DNA of 26,537 nucleotides, taken from Bacteroidales bacterium (GTDB lineage Bacteria; Bacteroidota; Bacteroidia; Bacteroidales; Bacteroidaceae). Within the stretch, counting starts at the first letter, position 1; each line of letters opens with the position of its first letter. The notes beneath the pieces are model-generated. The model saw nothing but the letters and a program-made list of their open reading frames with translations. It searched no databases and was not told the origin of the DNA. Below, one piece after another: positions 14,952-25,000 of this stretch. Where the stretch lies: NCBI GenBank assembly GCA_004556745.1, contig SFFY01000030.1, positions 1-26,537 of the forward strand, in the 5' to 3' direction. Position numbers and translations under genes: made by a program.

Positions 14952-15847
14952 CCCACTCCCTCATATATAAAATAGTACGTGCCTTGCTCGACCTGCCCTT
15001 TACGCTGCGTCGCACCCGCCGCCCGCACATTGTGATGACGCTCCTCGTGAAAAACGAAGAGGAAATGCTCGCGCAGCAGATTGAGTTTCACCATGCCTTG
15101 GGCGTAGACCATTTCATCGTCACCGACAACAACTCCACCGACTCTACGCCCGACATCATACGACACTATCAAGAGAAAGGCTGGATAGTCGATGTCATAG
15201 AAGAGCACGCCACCGACTATGAGCAAAAGGCGTGGGTGGACCGCATGGTAGAACTGGCACGCACCAAGCACCGCGCCGACTGGATTATCAATGCCGATGC
15301 TGACGAGTTCTGGCTGCCCGCCTGCGGCTCGTTTCCTGAATTGCTCAAAAGCACCCGCGCCAACGTGCTCGCCGGCGAGTTGCACAGTGTGCTGCCCGAA
15401 GAAGGAAAACCGTGGCAGGAGTGGACAAAACTCGTGCGCTACGTTGACGATTTCGAGGCTTACGGCCTGTCGCGCTTCTCGATGTTTGAGCGTCAGAACA
15501 AGAAGGTGCTGCACCGCTCGCGCGGCTATCTGCAAATCTCCATGGGCAACCACAAGGTGAGCATGCTGCCCCACATAGAGCGCCGCGCCGAAATCACCAT
15601 CTTCCACTTCAACGTGCGCGGCCGCGAGCAGTTCATGCAAAAGATGATCAACGGCGGCAAGCAGCTCGAACAACACAAAGGCCGCCACGGCGGCCGCCAT
15701 TGGCGCTATTTCTACAAACTCTATAAGGAAGGCAAACTCGCCGAGGAATACGACCGCGTGGTGGGCACGCACGTCCGCGACCGCCTGCTTTCCGAAGGCT
15801 ATATTTACGAGGACACGCGCCTGCGCGATTTCCTTGCAAAACTTTAA
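14948..15847 (+). CDS. GT2/GT92-like glycosyltransferase
   Basis: This 299-residue GT-A enzyme resembles the Glyco_tranf_2_4/GT92 group: VMTLLVKNEEEMLAQQIEFHHALGVDHFIVTDNNSTDST (about 29-67), then WIINADADEFWLP with the DxD-like D117-A-D119, and a His/Arg-rich C-terminal region (EITIFHFNVRGREQFMQKM). The donor is unknown; many GT92 members use UDP-galactose. It overlaps the fucosyltransferase gene by 4 bp (ATGA) and is followed after 12 bp by the GT14 gene, so the three are likely coupled in one glycan branch. Confidence 0.82.
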   Translation: MTHSLIYKIVRALLDLPFTLRRTRRPHIVMTLLVKNEEEMLAQQIEFHHALGVDHFIVTDNNSTDSTPDIIRHYQEKGWIVDVIEEHATDYEQKAWVDRMVELARTKHRADWIINADADEFWLPACGSFPELLKSTRANVLAGELHSVLPEEGKPWQEWTKLVRYVDDFEAYGLSRFSMFERQNKKVLHRSRGYLQISMGNHKVSMLPHIERRAEITIFHFNVRGREQFMQKMINGGKQLEQHKGRHGGRHWRYFYKLYKEGKLAEEYDRVVGTHVRDRLLSEGYIYEDTRLRDFLAKL

Positions 15848-15859
15848 CGGCTTCGCGCG

Positions 15860-16732
15860 ATGAAACACGCTTTCCTCATCATTGCCCACAACGAGCCCGA
15901 AGTGCTTGCCGCCCTGCTTCGGCAGTTGGACGACGAGCGCAACGACATCTACCTGCACATAGATGCCCGCTCAACGGCAATGCGCGAGCAATTCGCCGCC
16001 TACCGCCCCCTTCGCGCCGGATTCTATCTCCTGCCGCACCCGAATGCGGTGTGTTGGGGCGACATCAGCCAGGTGGAGACCGAACTGCTGCTCTTCGACA
16101 CGGCTTTCGGACGCGGCCCGTATCTGTACTATCATCTGCTCTCGGGCACCGACCAGGTAATCAAAAGCCAAGACTACCTGTACCGCTTTTTCGAGAGAAA
16201 TGCCGGCAAGGAGTTCGTCCACTTTTGGAGCGGGGTGGGGCACGAGAAAGACTTGCGCCGTAAGGTGAGCCGCTACTATATCTTCACGAAGCACCTGAAA
16301 GACAAGGGCACCGCCGTACACCGCCTCACAGCCCCCTTGCGCAACGGCCTGCTGCTGCTGCAAAAAATCACGGGCTTCCGCCGCCGCACCGATTGGGAGT
16401 TTCGCAAGGGCAGCCAATGGGTGAGCATCACGCACGATTTCTGCCAATATCTGCTTAGTCGAAAATCCGAAATCCTGGCGCGCTTCGCCCATACGCTGTG
16501 CCCTGACGAAATATTTGTGCAGACAGTGCTGTGGAACTCCGATTTTCGCAATAACACAGCCTATGCTGACGACGACATGGTGCGTGCCGCCGCTCGTGCC
16601 ATCGACTGGCAGCGCGGTTCGCCCTACGTGTGGCAGGAAACAGACGAGGAATATCTTGCGGAATGTCCCGCCATATTCGCCCGCAAGTTTTCCAAGCATT
16701 ACATTTTTCCCAATCAGCAGAAGTATAATTAA
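15860..16732 (+). CDS. GT14 core-2/I-branching-like beta-N-acetylglucosaminyltransferase
   Basis: This 290-residue protein starts FLIIAHNEPEVLAALLRQLDDERNDIYLHIDARS, the classic opening of the bacterial Core-2/I-branching (GT14) group. YYHLLSGTDQVIKSQDYLYRFFE at about 93-115 and a QWVSITHDF followed by CPDEIFVQTVL near the C-terminus complete the pattern. Members transfer GlcNAc or xylose from a UDP donor to make a branch in beta-1,6 or related linkage. It marks the last gene of the G/C-rich first half of the operon; composition drops at the next gene. I am confident of the family, but not of the donor sugar. Confidence 0.9.
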   Translation: MKHAFLIIAHNEPEVLAALLRQLDDERNDIYLHIDARSTAMREQFAAYRPLRAGFYLLPHPNAVCWGDISQVETELLLFDTAFGRGPYLYYHLLSGTDQVIKSQDYLYRFFERNAGKEFVHFWSGVGHEKDLRRKVSRYYIFTKHLKDKGTAVHRLTAPLRNGLLLLQKITGFRRRTDWEFRKGSQWVSITHDFCQYLLSRKSEILARFAHTLCPDEIFVQTVLWNSDFRNNTAYADDDMVRAAARAIDWQRGSPYVWQETDEEYLAECPAIFARKFSKHYIFPNQQKYN

Positions 16733-16750
16733 CTCTCCTAATTTCAAGAA

Positions 16751-17968
16751 ATGGATAAATCTTCATCTATCCATACGCCGCAAGGAGGCAGTACCCTGCC
16801 TGGCATTGCCTTTATCCACGAGGTCTTCCCTTGCGGAGGGGCAGAACGGGTCACTATGGATGTTTCCAATTTTTTAGCAGAAAACGGTTATCGGCCGTTT
16901 GTCTTTACTGCAAGCCATGACCCCGAAATGATGCCTGCGGATATTTCTCATAAATACAAGGTGGTAGTCCTCCCGAGCAGGCATGTCAGCAGGTCGAAGG
17001 CTGATGCTGATTTCATGATTGACTTTATTAAGAGAAATAATATTCGTTTTCTCGTGTCGGCTCGTATCTTGCGCGTAACGGGCCGCATTATCAGAGAAAC
17101 GGGTTGCAAATACATACATACCAATCACGGCACACCGCTTTGGGAGGCAAAAACCTGTGAGTACAGCAAACAGAGAAATGCCATAACAGTTTGGCGGCGC
17201 TTGCTCTGGCATGCCTATTACCGCCCGGTACTAAAAGAACTGCATTTTTGGGAACTGAAATTCAAGCGACGCTACCGAAAGGTGCTTGGCATGTGTAGTG
17301 CCTACACAGTACTGTGTCCTGAGTATAGGGAAGTTCTGCTGCAAAAAGTAGGATTAGAGCACTCTCCGCTTTCTGCGAAAGTGCATACAATACCCAATGC
17401 CCAAATAACGAAAGGTGCAGCGCAACTCGACAAAGAGAAAATCTTTATATACGTGGGGCGTCTCACCTATTCGGACAAACGCGTCGATAGGCTTGTGGAG
17501 ATTTGGCGAATTGTGTCGAAGCAGTTGCCGGATTGGCATTTATACATATTCGGTGATGGTGAGGAGCGCGCCCAGTTGGAAGAACTAAGCAAGGATTTAA
17601 GTTCAATTCATTTCATGGGGGCCACCAACGATTTGCAACAATATTATGACAGAGCCTCCATTCTCTGCCTTGTATCTGAAATAGAGAGTTGGGGATTGTG
17701 TCTCACCGAGGCACAGGCCAACGGTGTCATTCCCGTTGCATTTGACTGCTCTGCGGGTGTGCGCAACATACTCTCCCCATCAGGCGAAAATGGATTCCTA
17801 ATCCCCAATGGAGACATTCAGGCTTTCTGTGAAGCACTGGTTGCTCTTGCACGCCGTTCTCCCGAAGAGATGAACCGCCTGCGCCGCAACGTAATAGAAA
17901 AGTCCAAGATGTATTCTATCGATAACGTGGGTCGGTTATGGTTGAATCTGTTAGAAAGTATTAGATAA
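16751..17968 (+). CDS. GT4 glycosyltransferase
   Basis: This 405-residue GT-B enzyme opens with IAFIHEVFPCGGAERVTMDVSNFL, as in family 4 retaining transferases. The donor-binding half contains FIYVGRLTYSDKRVDRLVEIW, IHFMGATNDLQQYYDRASILCLVSEIESWGLCLTEAQANGVIPVAFDCSAGVRNIL, where the E...GL.L.EA motif holds the nucleotide sugar. It builds a glycosidic bond on the cytoplasmic side. The exact sugar is unknown. It is the first gene of the A/T-richer segment and starts 18 bp after GT14. A typical GT4 length supports an intact gene. Confidence 0.88.
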   Translation: MDKSSSIHTPQGGSTLPGIAFIHEVFPCGGAERVTMDVSNFLAENGYRPFVFTASHDPEMMPADISHKYKVVVLPSRHVSRSKADADFMIDFIKRNNIRFLVSARILRVTGRIIRETGCKYIHTNHGTPLWEAKTCEYSKQRNAITVWRRLLWHAYYRPVLKELHFWELKFKRRYRKVLGMCSAYTVLCPEYREVLLQKVGLEHSPLSAKVHTIPNAQITKGAAQLDKEKIFIYVGRLTYSDKRVDRLVEIWRIVSKQLPDWHLYIFGDGEERAQLEELSKDLSSIHFMGATNDLQQYYDRASILCLVSEIESWGLCLTEAQANGVIPVAFDCSAGVRNILSPSGENGFLIPNGDIQAFCEALVALARRSPEEMNRLRRNVIEKSKMYSIDNVGRLWLNLLESIR

Positions 17969-17995
17969 ATATCTTCTCATCCAAACTAACGACCA

Positions 17996-18682
17996 ATGAC
18001 AACGGTACAATTTGAACGTTTAGCATGGGACTCTGAATTCTTCGGGATGCCAATAGCCAAAGCGGTCGTCAAATCGTCCTCGCCCTGTACTTGGGACGAG
18101 ATAGTTGCTAGTGCCAAGCAAAGCCCTTTCAATCTCGTATATGTATTTTCGGCAGATTCGATAACGGGAGCCCCTGCCCCCATTGATGTGAAAATAGATT
18201 ATGCCGCCTCTCTTCAAGGAGGCCGGGAAAAGGACGCGCATATCAGGGAGATGAATAGTGCTGACGATGATCTCTATGAATTGGCATATAGGAGTGGGCG
18301 GCTTTCCCGATTTTTTAAGGACAATAATTTCGAGAAAGGTGCGGCGCAAAGGCTGTATCGCGAATGGGTAGACAAATCTGTTTCGAGAGAAATAGCCCAC
18401 GACGTGCTCGTATATGAAACAATGCATGAGAAAGCCGGTTTCATTACCCTGGGCATCAAGGGTGGCGAGGCGCGCGTCGGCTTGCTGGCAGTGAGCGAAC
18501 GTTACGGCGGACGCGGTATTGGTACTATTCTGATGAATGAGGCCAAACGCCGTGCCATGCTTAGAGGTTGCACAACGATAAGAGTAGCCACGCAGCAGCA
18601 GAATAGGGCTGCTTGCAACTTCTATGAGAAGAATGGTTTCGTCAAGACTGATAATACATTCGTTTATCATTTATGGATATAG
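17996..18682 (+). CDS. WecD-like dTDP-fucosamine acetyltransferase (GNAT family)
   Basis: This 228-residue protein begins FERLAWDSEFFGMPIAKAV, the characteristic WecD/RffC opening, and continues with SRFFKDNNF and the YREWVDKS region. The C-terminal GNAT fold has GLLAVSERYGGRGIGTILMNEA, with the acetyl-CoA loop RYGGRGIG, and ends with NRAACNFYEKNGF. WecD acetylates the 4-amino group of dTDP-4-amino-4,6-dideoxygalactose to give dTDP-Fuc4NAc. The WecE-like aminotransferase that makes the substrate is encoded two genes downstream, so the pathway pair supports the assignment; a similar 4-amino sugar remains possible. It overlaps the next gene by 10 bp. Confidence 0.82.
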   Translation: MTTVQFERLAWDSEFFGMPIAKAVVKSSSPCTWDEIVASAKQSPFNLVYVFSADSITGAPAPIDVKIDYAASLQGGREKDAHIREMNSADDDLYELAYRSGRLSRFFKDNNFEKGAAQRLYREWVDKSVSREIAHDVLVYETMHEKAGFITLGIKGGEARVGLLAVSERYGGRGIGTILMNEAKRRAMLRGCTTIRVATQQQNRAACNFYEKNGFVKTDNTFVYHLWI

Positions 18683-19971
18683 ATAAAGGGAACATAAAGA
18701 TTCTGAATCTCTGCTCGTCTACAATGGGCGGGGCGGGGACCGCCACGGTGCTGTTTCATGAGTATTTGCTCGATAATGGTTTCTGTTCAGTTATTGTGGC
18801 AAGAGAAACCGATGTAAACGGCGACAGCAATATTATTCGATACCGACCAAGAGAAAAAGGATTTGCCTATTTCAGATACAAAAAAAGGAAAAAGCTGTAT
18901 CGTGCGCTTTCTAAGCGTTGGAGTAAAATATATAATGATAATCTGCCGACGCTCAGGATTACCTTCGACGACCAGCGAACAACCGCTTCGGCTGATACTA
19001 TTTTGAAGCAAGCGGGATTTAAGCCTGATATCATTTTCGTGCATTGGACACACACCTTCATCACGCCCGAGATTATTGCAGACCTAAAACGATTGACGAA
19101 TGCGCACATCGTGAGCTTGATGATGGACAACGCTTCGTTCACGGGCGGTTGCCATTATCCTTATGACTGCAAAGGGTACACTGGCGATTGTGGGCAATGT
19201 CCGTTGTTTACGACCGTGCACGATATTAGTTCCGGCATCTTGAGTCGCAAGTTATCATTCTTCCCGAGTGATATGGAGTTTTGGGGCGTCTCGGCCGATT
19301 GCCGCAGAGTTGCCGAATCGGCTTTGGGCAGGCAGCGTAAGGCGTTTCCCATACTGTTTCCCATAGACGAGCACATCTTGCCCAGCGAGCGCAAGGAGCA
19401 GATTCGCAAAGAACTGTCGATAGGCGATTCAGAAATAGTCATTATGCTTGGGTGTACTTCCTTCGATGTAATAGACAAGCGCAAGGGCTTGGAATATCTC
19501 ATAGCCATTTTGGCAAGGATTAAGGCTAAGGCACCTCAGTTGCAGCAGAGAATATCGCTGATTGCAGTCGGCAACCATTCTTCCAATATCATAGAGCATT
19601 TGGGATACAGGACGCTGCGCCCCGGTTTTGTGCCCCTTGAACGGTTGATGCGTTTATTTAAGGCTTCGGATCTCTTTCTAAGCACTTCTATCGAAGACTC
19701 TGGCCCGTTGATGATAAATCAGTCGGTTGCTGTGGGCACGCCTGTTGCCGCTTTCAATATCGGAGTGGCACAGGATTTGATTGAGGATAACGTAACTGGC
19801 GTAAAAGCCCCATTGTTCGCTTATGAATGTCTTGCCGATAAGATAATATCTTTCTTAGACCAACCTCGTACCGCATTTGATGAGCGGACGCAGCTTTGCC
19901 TGAAGCATTTTGCCGAGAAAAGCAATGTTCTTTCTCCGATAAGACAAATCATGCGCTTGGCGCAGATGTAA
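18673..19971 (+). CDS. GT4 glycosyltransferase with Cys motif (WcaC-like)
   Basis: This 432-residue GT-B enzyme starts KILNLCSSTMGGAGTATVLFHEYL and has the signature SFTGGCHYPYDCKGYTGDCG, in which Cys160, Cys166, Cys173 and Cys176 form a Cys-rich motif known from WcaC-type colanic acid transferases. The C-terminal half carries GFVPLERLMRLFKASDLFLSTSIEDSGPLMINQSVAVGTPVAAFNIG, the GT4 donor site. It likely adds one sugar to the lipid-linked repeat on the cytoplasmic face. Its place between the WecD- and WecE-like genes makes it a candidate for transferring the Fuc4NAc-type sugar, but that is inference. The 10-bp overlap with the acetyltransferase gene suggests coupled translation. Confidence 0.87.
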   Translation: MDIDKGNIKILNLCSSTMGGAGTATVLFHEYLLDNGFCSVIVARETDVNGDSNIIRYRPREKGFAYFRYKKRKKLYRALSKRWSKIYNDNLPTLRITFDDQRTTASADTILKQAGFKPDIIFVHWTHTFITPEIIADLKRLTNAHIVSLMMDNASFTGGCHYPYDCKGYTGDCGQCPLFTTVHDISSGILSRKLSFFPSDMEFWGVSADCRRVAESALGRQRKAFPILFPIDEHILPSERKEQIRKELSIGDSEIVIMLGCTSFDVIDKRKGLEYLIAILARIKAKAPQLQQRISLIAVGNHSSNIIEHLGYRTLRPGFVPLERLMRLFKASDLFLSTSIEDSGPLMINQSVAVGTPVAAFNIGVAQDLIEDNVTGVKAPLFAYECLADKIISFLDQPRTAFDERTQLCLKHFAEKSNVLSPIRQIMRLAQM

Positions 19972-19994
19972 TGAATACCTAAACAAAAAAACGT

Positions 19995-20837
19995 ATGAAA
20001 CTCTCGATTATCACCATTAATTACAACGATAAAGACGGATTGGCAAAAACGCTGGATTCCGTTTGGAACTGGCAGCAGGGTTTTGACGATTTCGAGCACA
20101 TTGTTATTGACGGCGGTTCTACTGACGGCAGTGTCGGTGTGATAGAGCAATATGCTGGTCAGCTGTCTTATTGGGTGAGCGAACCTGACAAGGGCATCTA
20201 TAATGCTATGAACAAGGGCATAGCCCAAGCCAAGGGCGAGTATCTGCTGTTTCTCAACGGTGGCGATTGGCTGGCTCCTGGCATACTTTCCTCCTTGCCG
20301 TTCGATACTTTTGTTGAAGATATTGTTTATGGCGATTTTATATATGTGAAGGAGAATGGTTCAAAGATTTATGTGCGCTACGCTGACAGGCTCACAGATT
20401 TGTTCCTTCTGGTATATTCTATCGGCCACCCCGCTTCGTTTATCCGCCGCAGTTTGTTCCGCGACGGTGGCTACGATGAGAGTTTTCGCGTCGTTTCGGA
20501 CTGGGCGTTCTTTTGTGAGCAAATCATAAAGAACAGATGCTCCGTGCGCCACATCAGGTACGATGTTTCATATTTCAACATGTATGGCATCAGTGCGCGT
20601 AAGGATATGCAAAGCATTATCAAGGAGGAGCACCACCGCTTCCTGGCTGAGGCGAATATCCCCGTCACGCCGATGCTTCACGACAATATTATTGAGAAGA
20701 TCGAGACATTGGAACACACCTTCTCATATCTTACGAAAAGCAAGACAGATGCGTTTCTTGCCTCCAAACGCATGCAGTATTATACGCGGAAGTTTATCAA
20801 GATAATGTTCATCATAAAGAAAATATTCAAACAATAA
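19995..20837 (+). CDS. GT2 glycosyltransferase (WcaA-like)
   Basis: This 280-residue GT-A enzyme has LSIITINYNDKDGLAKTLDSV at the start, HIVIDGGSTDGSVGVIEQY, SEPDKGIYNAMNKGIAQAKGEYLLFLNGGDWL (the DxD equivalent is in NGGD), and VSDWAFFCEQII, all typical of GT2 enzymes of capsule and O-antigen clusters. It transfers one sugar in the cytoplasm. The donor is not visible in the sequence. It starts 23 bp after the GT4 gene behind an A-rich leader and ends 6 bp before the aminotransferase gene. Confidence 0.87.
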   Translation: MKLSIITINYNDKDGLAKTLDSVWNWQQGFDDFEHIVIDGGSTDGSVGVIEQYAGQLSYWVSEPDKGIYNAMNKGIAQAKGEYLLFLNGGDWLAPGILSSLPFDTFVEDIVYGDFIYVKENGSKIYVRYADRLTDLFLLVYSIGHPASFIRRSLFRDGGYDESFRVVSDWAFFCEQIIKNRCSVRHIRYDVSYFNMYGISARKDMQSIIKEEHHRFLAEANIPVTPMLHDNIIEKIETLEHTFSYLTKSKTDAFLASKRMQYYTRKFIKIMFIIKKIFKQ

Positions 20838-20843
20838 TCAACT

Positions 20844-22001
20844 ATGGATAAAATACCATTCAACAAGCCATTCCTCACTGGTAAAGAAACCACGTATATC
20901 GAGGATGCCGTCAATCGGGGGAAGCTCTCGGGCAACGGCTACTATACCAATTTATGTCAATCATGGTTTACGGACAATTATGGCTTCAAGAAGGCGTTGC
21001 TGACGACCTCCTGCACGGATGCGCTGGAGATGTGTGCTATATTATGCAACTTGCAGCCGGGCGATGAGGTTATTGTACCCTCTTTCACATTTGTTTCCAC
21101 GGCGTTGGCTTTTGTGAGGGAAAAGGCAAATATTATATTTGCTGATAGCTGTGAAGACAACCCCAATATTGATGCCGACTTGGTGGAAAGCCTGATTACA
21201 GAACGCACCAAAGCAATCGTGCCGGTCCACTACGCGGGAGTGGCTTGCGATATGACCAAGCTTCGGCAGATTGCCGATAAATATAATGTGCTGCTTGTTG
21301 AGGATGCGGCTCAGGCCATTGATTCCTATTACATTGACCCCGTAACGCAAAAGCAGTTGCCTTTAGGGACAATAGGCCACCTCTCAGCCTTCTCTTTCCA
21401 CGAAACGAAAAACATCATTTCGGGCGAAGGAGGTCTCTTGGGCATCAATGCCCCCGAGTACATCAAACGATCGGAGATTATTTGGGAAAAGGGCACAAAC
21501 CGCGCCGAGTTTTTCAGGGGCGAGGTGAATAAGTACGGTTGGGTAGACAACGGTAGCTCTTTCCTCCCGTCTGAAATGACAGCAGCGTTTTTGTGGGCGC
21601 AGCTTGAGCAGATTAGAAATATACAGAATAAGCGCATCAGTCTATGGAATAAGTATTATCAGCTTTTAAAGCCTTTGGCTGATAAGGGATGCTTCAAGAT
21701 GCCCGTCATTCCGTCTTATGCCGTTAATAATGCGCACATGTTCTATATTGTCTGCAATTCCCTCGAAGAGCGCACAAGGCTTATTGACCATCTCAAGGGT
21801 CATGGCATTTTGGCGGTTTACCATTATCTTTCGCTCCACAAGAGTGCTTATTACAAAGATTTTTATCAGGGGGCAGAATTGCCTAACTGTGACAAGTTCT
21901 CTGACACGTTGCTTCGCTTGCCGCTCTACTACGAACTGACGGAAAACCAAGTAGAGTATATCTGCGACCAGATTTATAGTTTCTTTTCAACAGCACACTA
22001 A
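20844..22001 (+). CDS. wecE: WecE/RffA-like dTDP-4-amino-4,6-dideoxygalactose transaminase
   Basis: This 385-residue PLP enzyme belongs to the DegT/DnrJ/EryC1 group and aligns closely by eye with E. coli WecE: IPFNKPFLTGKETTYIEDAV, the PGDEVIVPSFTFVSTALAFV block, AIVPVHYAGVACDM, VEDAAQAID (Asp154 for the pyridine nitrogen), SFHETKN with the PLP-binding Lys189, EKGTNRAEFFRGEVNKYGWVD, GSSFLPSEMTAAFLWAQLEQI and the late NAHMFYIVCNSLEERTRLIDHLK. It aminates dTDP-4-keto-6-deoxyglucose with glutamate, giving dTDP-4-amino-4,6-dideoxygalactose. With the WecD-like gene it would yield dTDP-Fuc4NAc. The dTDP-glucose supply genes (rmlA, rmlB) are not in the window. A transaminase for a related dTDP sugar is the main alternative. 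Confidence 0.9.
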   Translation: MDKIPFNKPFLTGKETTYIEDAVNRGKLSGNGYYTNLCQSWFTDNYGFKKALLTTSCTDALEMCAILCNLQPGDEVIVPSFTFVSTALAFVREKANIIFADSCEDNPNIDADLVESLITERTKAIVPVHYAGVACDMTKLRQIADKYNVLLVEDAAQAIDSYYIDPVTQKQLPLGTIGHLSAFSFHETKNIISGEGGLLGINAPEYIKRSEIIWEKGTNRAEFFRGEVNKYGWVDNGSSFLPSEMTAAFLWAQLEQIRNIQNKRISLWNKYYQLLKPLADKGCFKMPVIPSYAVNNAHMFYIVCNSLEERTRLIDHLKGHGILAVYHYLSLHKSAYYKDFYQGAELPNCDKFSDTLLRLPLYYELTENQVEYICDQIYSFFSTAH

Positions 22002-22017
22002 TTTATAGCATAATACC

Positions 22018-25000
22018 ATGAACCGACTTAACTTCTCCGGCAAACGCCTTGTCTTCCTGTTTGCCCTGTGCCTCGGCCTTGCCGCCGCACTTCCCGCCCT
22101 TGCCGCCGACCCGCCGCAGACGGGCAAACTCTTCCGTATCATTCACCGCGCCACGGGCAAAGCCCTCACCAATGGCGGAGCCACCGCTAAGGACGCGCAA
22201 ATCCTCTATGCCGCTCCCGCCGACGGCGATGCCGGCCAGCAGTGGACGCTCCACGCCGCAGGGCGCGGCAGCAGCTTCATGCTCATCAATCCCAAGGCGC
22301 GCCTCGCTTTCGACATGGCGCCCGGCGTGGGACACCCCGTGCAATGGACGGCAGACCCCACCAATGCCAACCAAATCCTCGGCATCGCCCGTGTGGACGG
22401 CGTGGACGATGCCTACCGCCTGCTCAATGCCGCCAATAAGGATCAGGCCCTCGGCATCGCTGCCGACGGCACGCCCGTCATGACCGATGCCGCCGACGAG
22501 AGCACTTTCTTTACCTTTGAGACGCTCGACGCGGACTATCCCCTCAGCGTGCCCGTCACGGGACTTACCTTCCAGCTCATCGGCCACACCTCCGGAAAGG
22601 CCTATTCTATCCAGCAGAATACCGCCGCCGGCGCTTACCTCTTTCCCGAAGAGCCCGATGGCAGCTCCACGGCGCAGATGTGGAAACTGCAAGAGGGCAA
22701 GCAGAGCCAGATGCTCGTCAATGCCCGACTCAGCGGCCTCGCTCTCGACTGCAATCTCAACGGCGACCGCGTGCCGCTTATCTACACCATTCAAACCACC
22801 AATGCCAATCAGAATTATTATTTCACCGAGGTGGAAGGGCTGAAGGGCGTATATAATATATATGCCTTGAATCGTTCTACGAAATACTACCTCACCGAGG
22901 ATGGCGAGTCAAACCTCAAAACCACTACCGATGCCACAGCCGAAGCCGCGCGCTTCCGTCTTGCCGTAGTGTCGGAAGAAGTGCGCCCCGAATGGGAGGA
23001 CGAGACTTATTATAAGGATAATAAGGAAGATGGCCATGCCACTTATATCCCTTACGCCACCTCCGCAGCCATGCGTGCCGACGTCAATTACGAAAAGCCT
23101 TGGCTCACGCCCGAAAAGGCGGACTACCTCTCGCTCAACGGCGTGTGGAAGTTCAAGTTCGTGCCCGAGCCTTCGCAGCGCCCCGGCAAGGAAGATTTTT
23201 ATGCCGACAATGCCGATACTGACGGCTGGGACGAAATCGAAGTGCCCTCCTGCTGGGAGATGAAAGGCTACGACCTGCCGCTTTACGTGAATGTAGAATA
23301 TGCTTTCGTGGATAATCCGCCCTACATCGCCAATAAGGTTGAGGGCGTGGGCGACAACCCCGTCGGCTCTTACCGCCGCACGTTTACCCTGCCCGAGGGC
23401 TGGGAAACGGGCAAGCGCATCTATCTCCACTTCGACGGCCTGTACAGCGCAGCCTTCGTGTGGCTCAACGGGCAGTACGTGGGCTATACGCAGGGCGGCA
23501 ACAACGATGCCGAGTTCGACCTCACAGCCTATCTCCGCACGGGCGAAAATAATATTTGCGTGCAGGTGTTCCGCTGGAGCGACGGCTCCTATCTCGAAGG
23601 CCAGGACATGTTCCACATGTCGGGTCTCCACCGCGATGTTTATCTCTACGCCACGCCGACCGTAGCCGTGCGCGACCACTATATCACCGCCGCCCTCGCC
23701 GCGCCCTCCTACACCTCCGGCACGCTCTCCGTGGCCATGACGCTCGACAACCGCGAGCGCCGCGCTGGCACCAAGCAGGTGGAAGTGGCGCTGATTTCGC
23801 CCGAGGGCGAAACCGTGGCAACCCAGACGACCTCCGTGGACTATGCCGCCTCCGACCTCAAAAAAGACTTCTCTGTTGAGATTCCCGTGAGCGGCCTCAC
23901 CCTTTGGACGGCCGAGACGCCCGTGCTCTACACCGTGGCCATTCGACAGATGAACGAGAGCGACGCGGAGGAAATGGCCTTCTCTACCCGCTACGGTTTC
24001 CGTGACGTCCGCATTTCCGACGGCGTGGTGCTCATCAACGGCAAGCGCGTCTTCTTTAAGGGCGTGAACACGCAAGACACCCACCCGCTCCACGGCCGCA
24101 GCATCGACGTGGAAACGATGCTTAAAGACATCGTACTCATGAAGCAAGCCAACGTCAACACCGTGCGCACCAGCCACTATCCGCGACAGGCCAAGATGTA
24201 TGCCATGTTCGACTACTACGGCATCTACGTCATGAACGAGTTCGACCTCGAATGCCATAAGGATTGGAACGAGAAGGGCAACTACGGTGCCATCTCCAAC
24301 AAGTCGTCGTGGACGGGGCAGTTCGCCGACCGCAGCACGCGCACCGTCCTGCGCGACCGCAATCACCCCTCCGTCATCTTCTGGTCTTTGGGCAATGAGA
24401 GCGGCGTGGGCGTAGGCTTCACCGCTGCCTACAATGCCACCCGCGCCCTCGACCCGCGCCCCATCCACTACGAAGGCTCCACCAATGCCGGCACAACGCA
24501 GTGGACCGACATCCATTCCATCATGTACCCGAAACTTTCCTACGTGCAGAGCAAGTCGGCCAGCAACAGCGGCACGCAGCCCTTCTTCATGTGCGAATAC
24601 GCCCACGCCATGGGCAACGGCGTAGGCAACCTCAAGGAATATTGGGACATCATCGAGAACAGCAAGCTCGGCATCGGCGGTTGCATTTGGGACTGGGTGG
24701 ACCAGTCGATCTACGACCCGCAGGCCATTCTCTCGGGCAACCTCACCGTCAACGGCTTCCCCAAATACATGACGGGCTACGACTACCCCGGCCCGCATCA
24801 GGGCAACTTCGTTAACAACGGCATCATCACCGCCGACCGCGCCTGGACGGCTAAGCTCACCGAGGTGAAGAAGGTTTACCAAAACGCCGCCTTCGCCTAC
24901 GACGACGCGGCAGGCCACGCCCTCACGCTTACCAATAAGAACGTCTTCGCCACGCTCGCCGGCCAGAAACTCCGCTACGCCCTCCTCGCCAACGGCGAAG

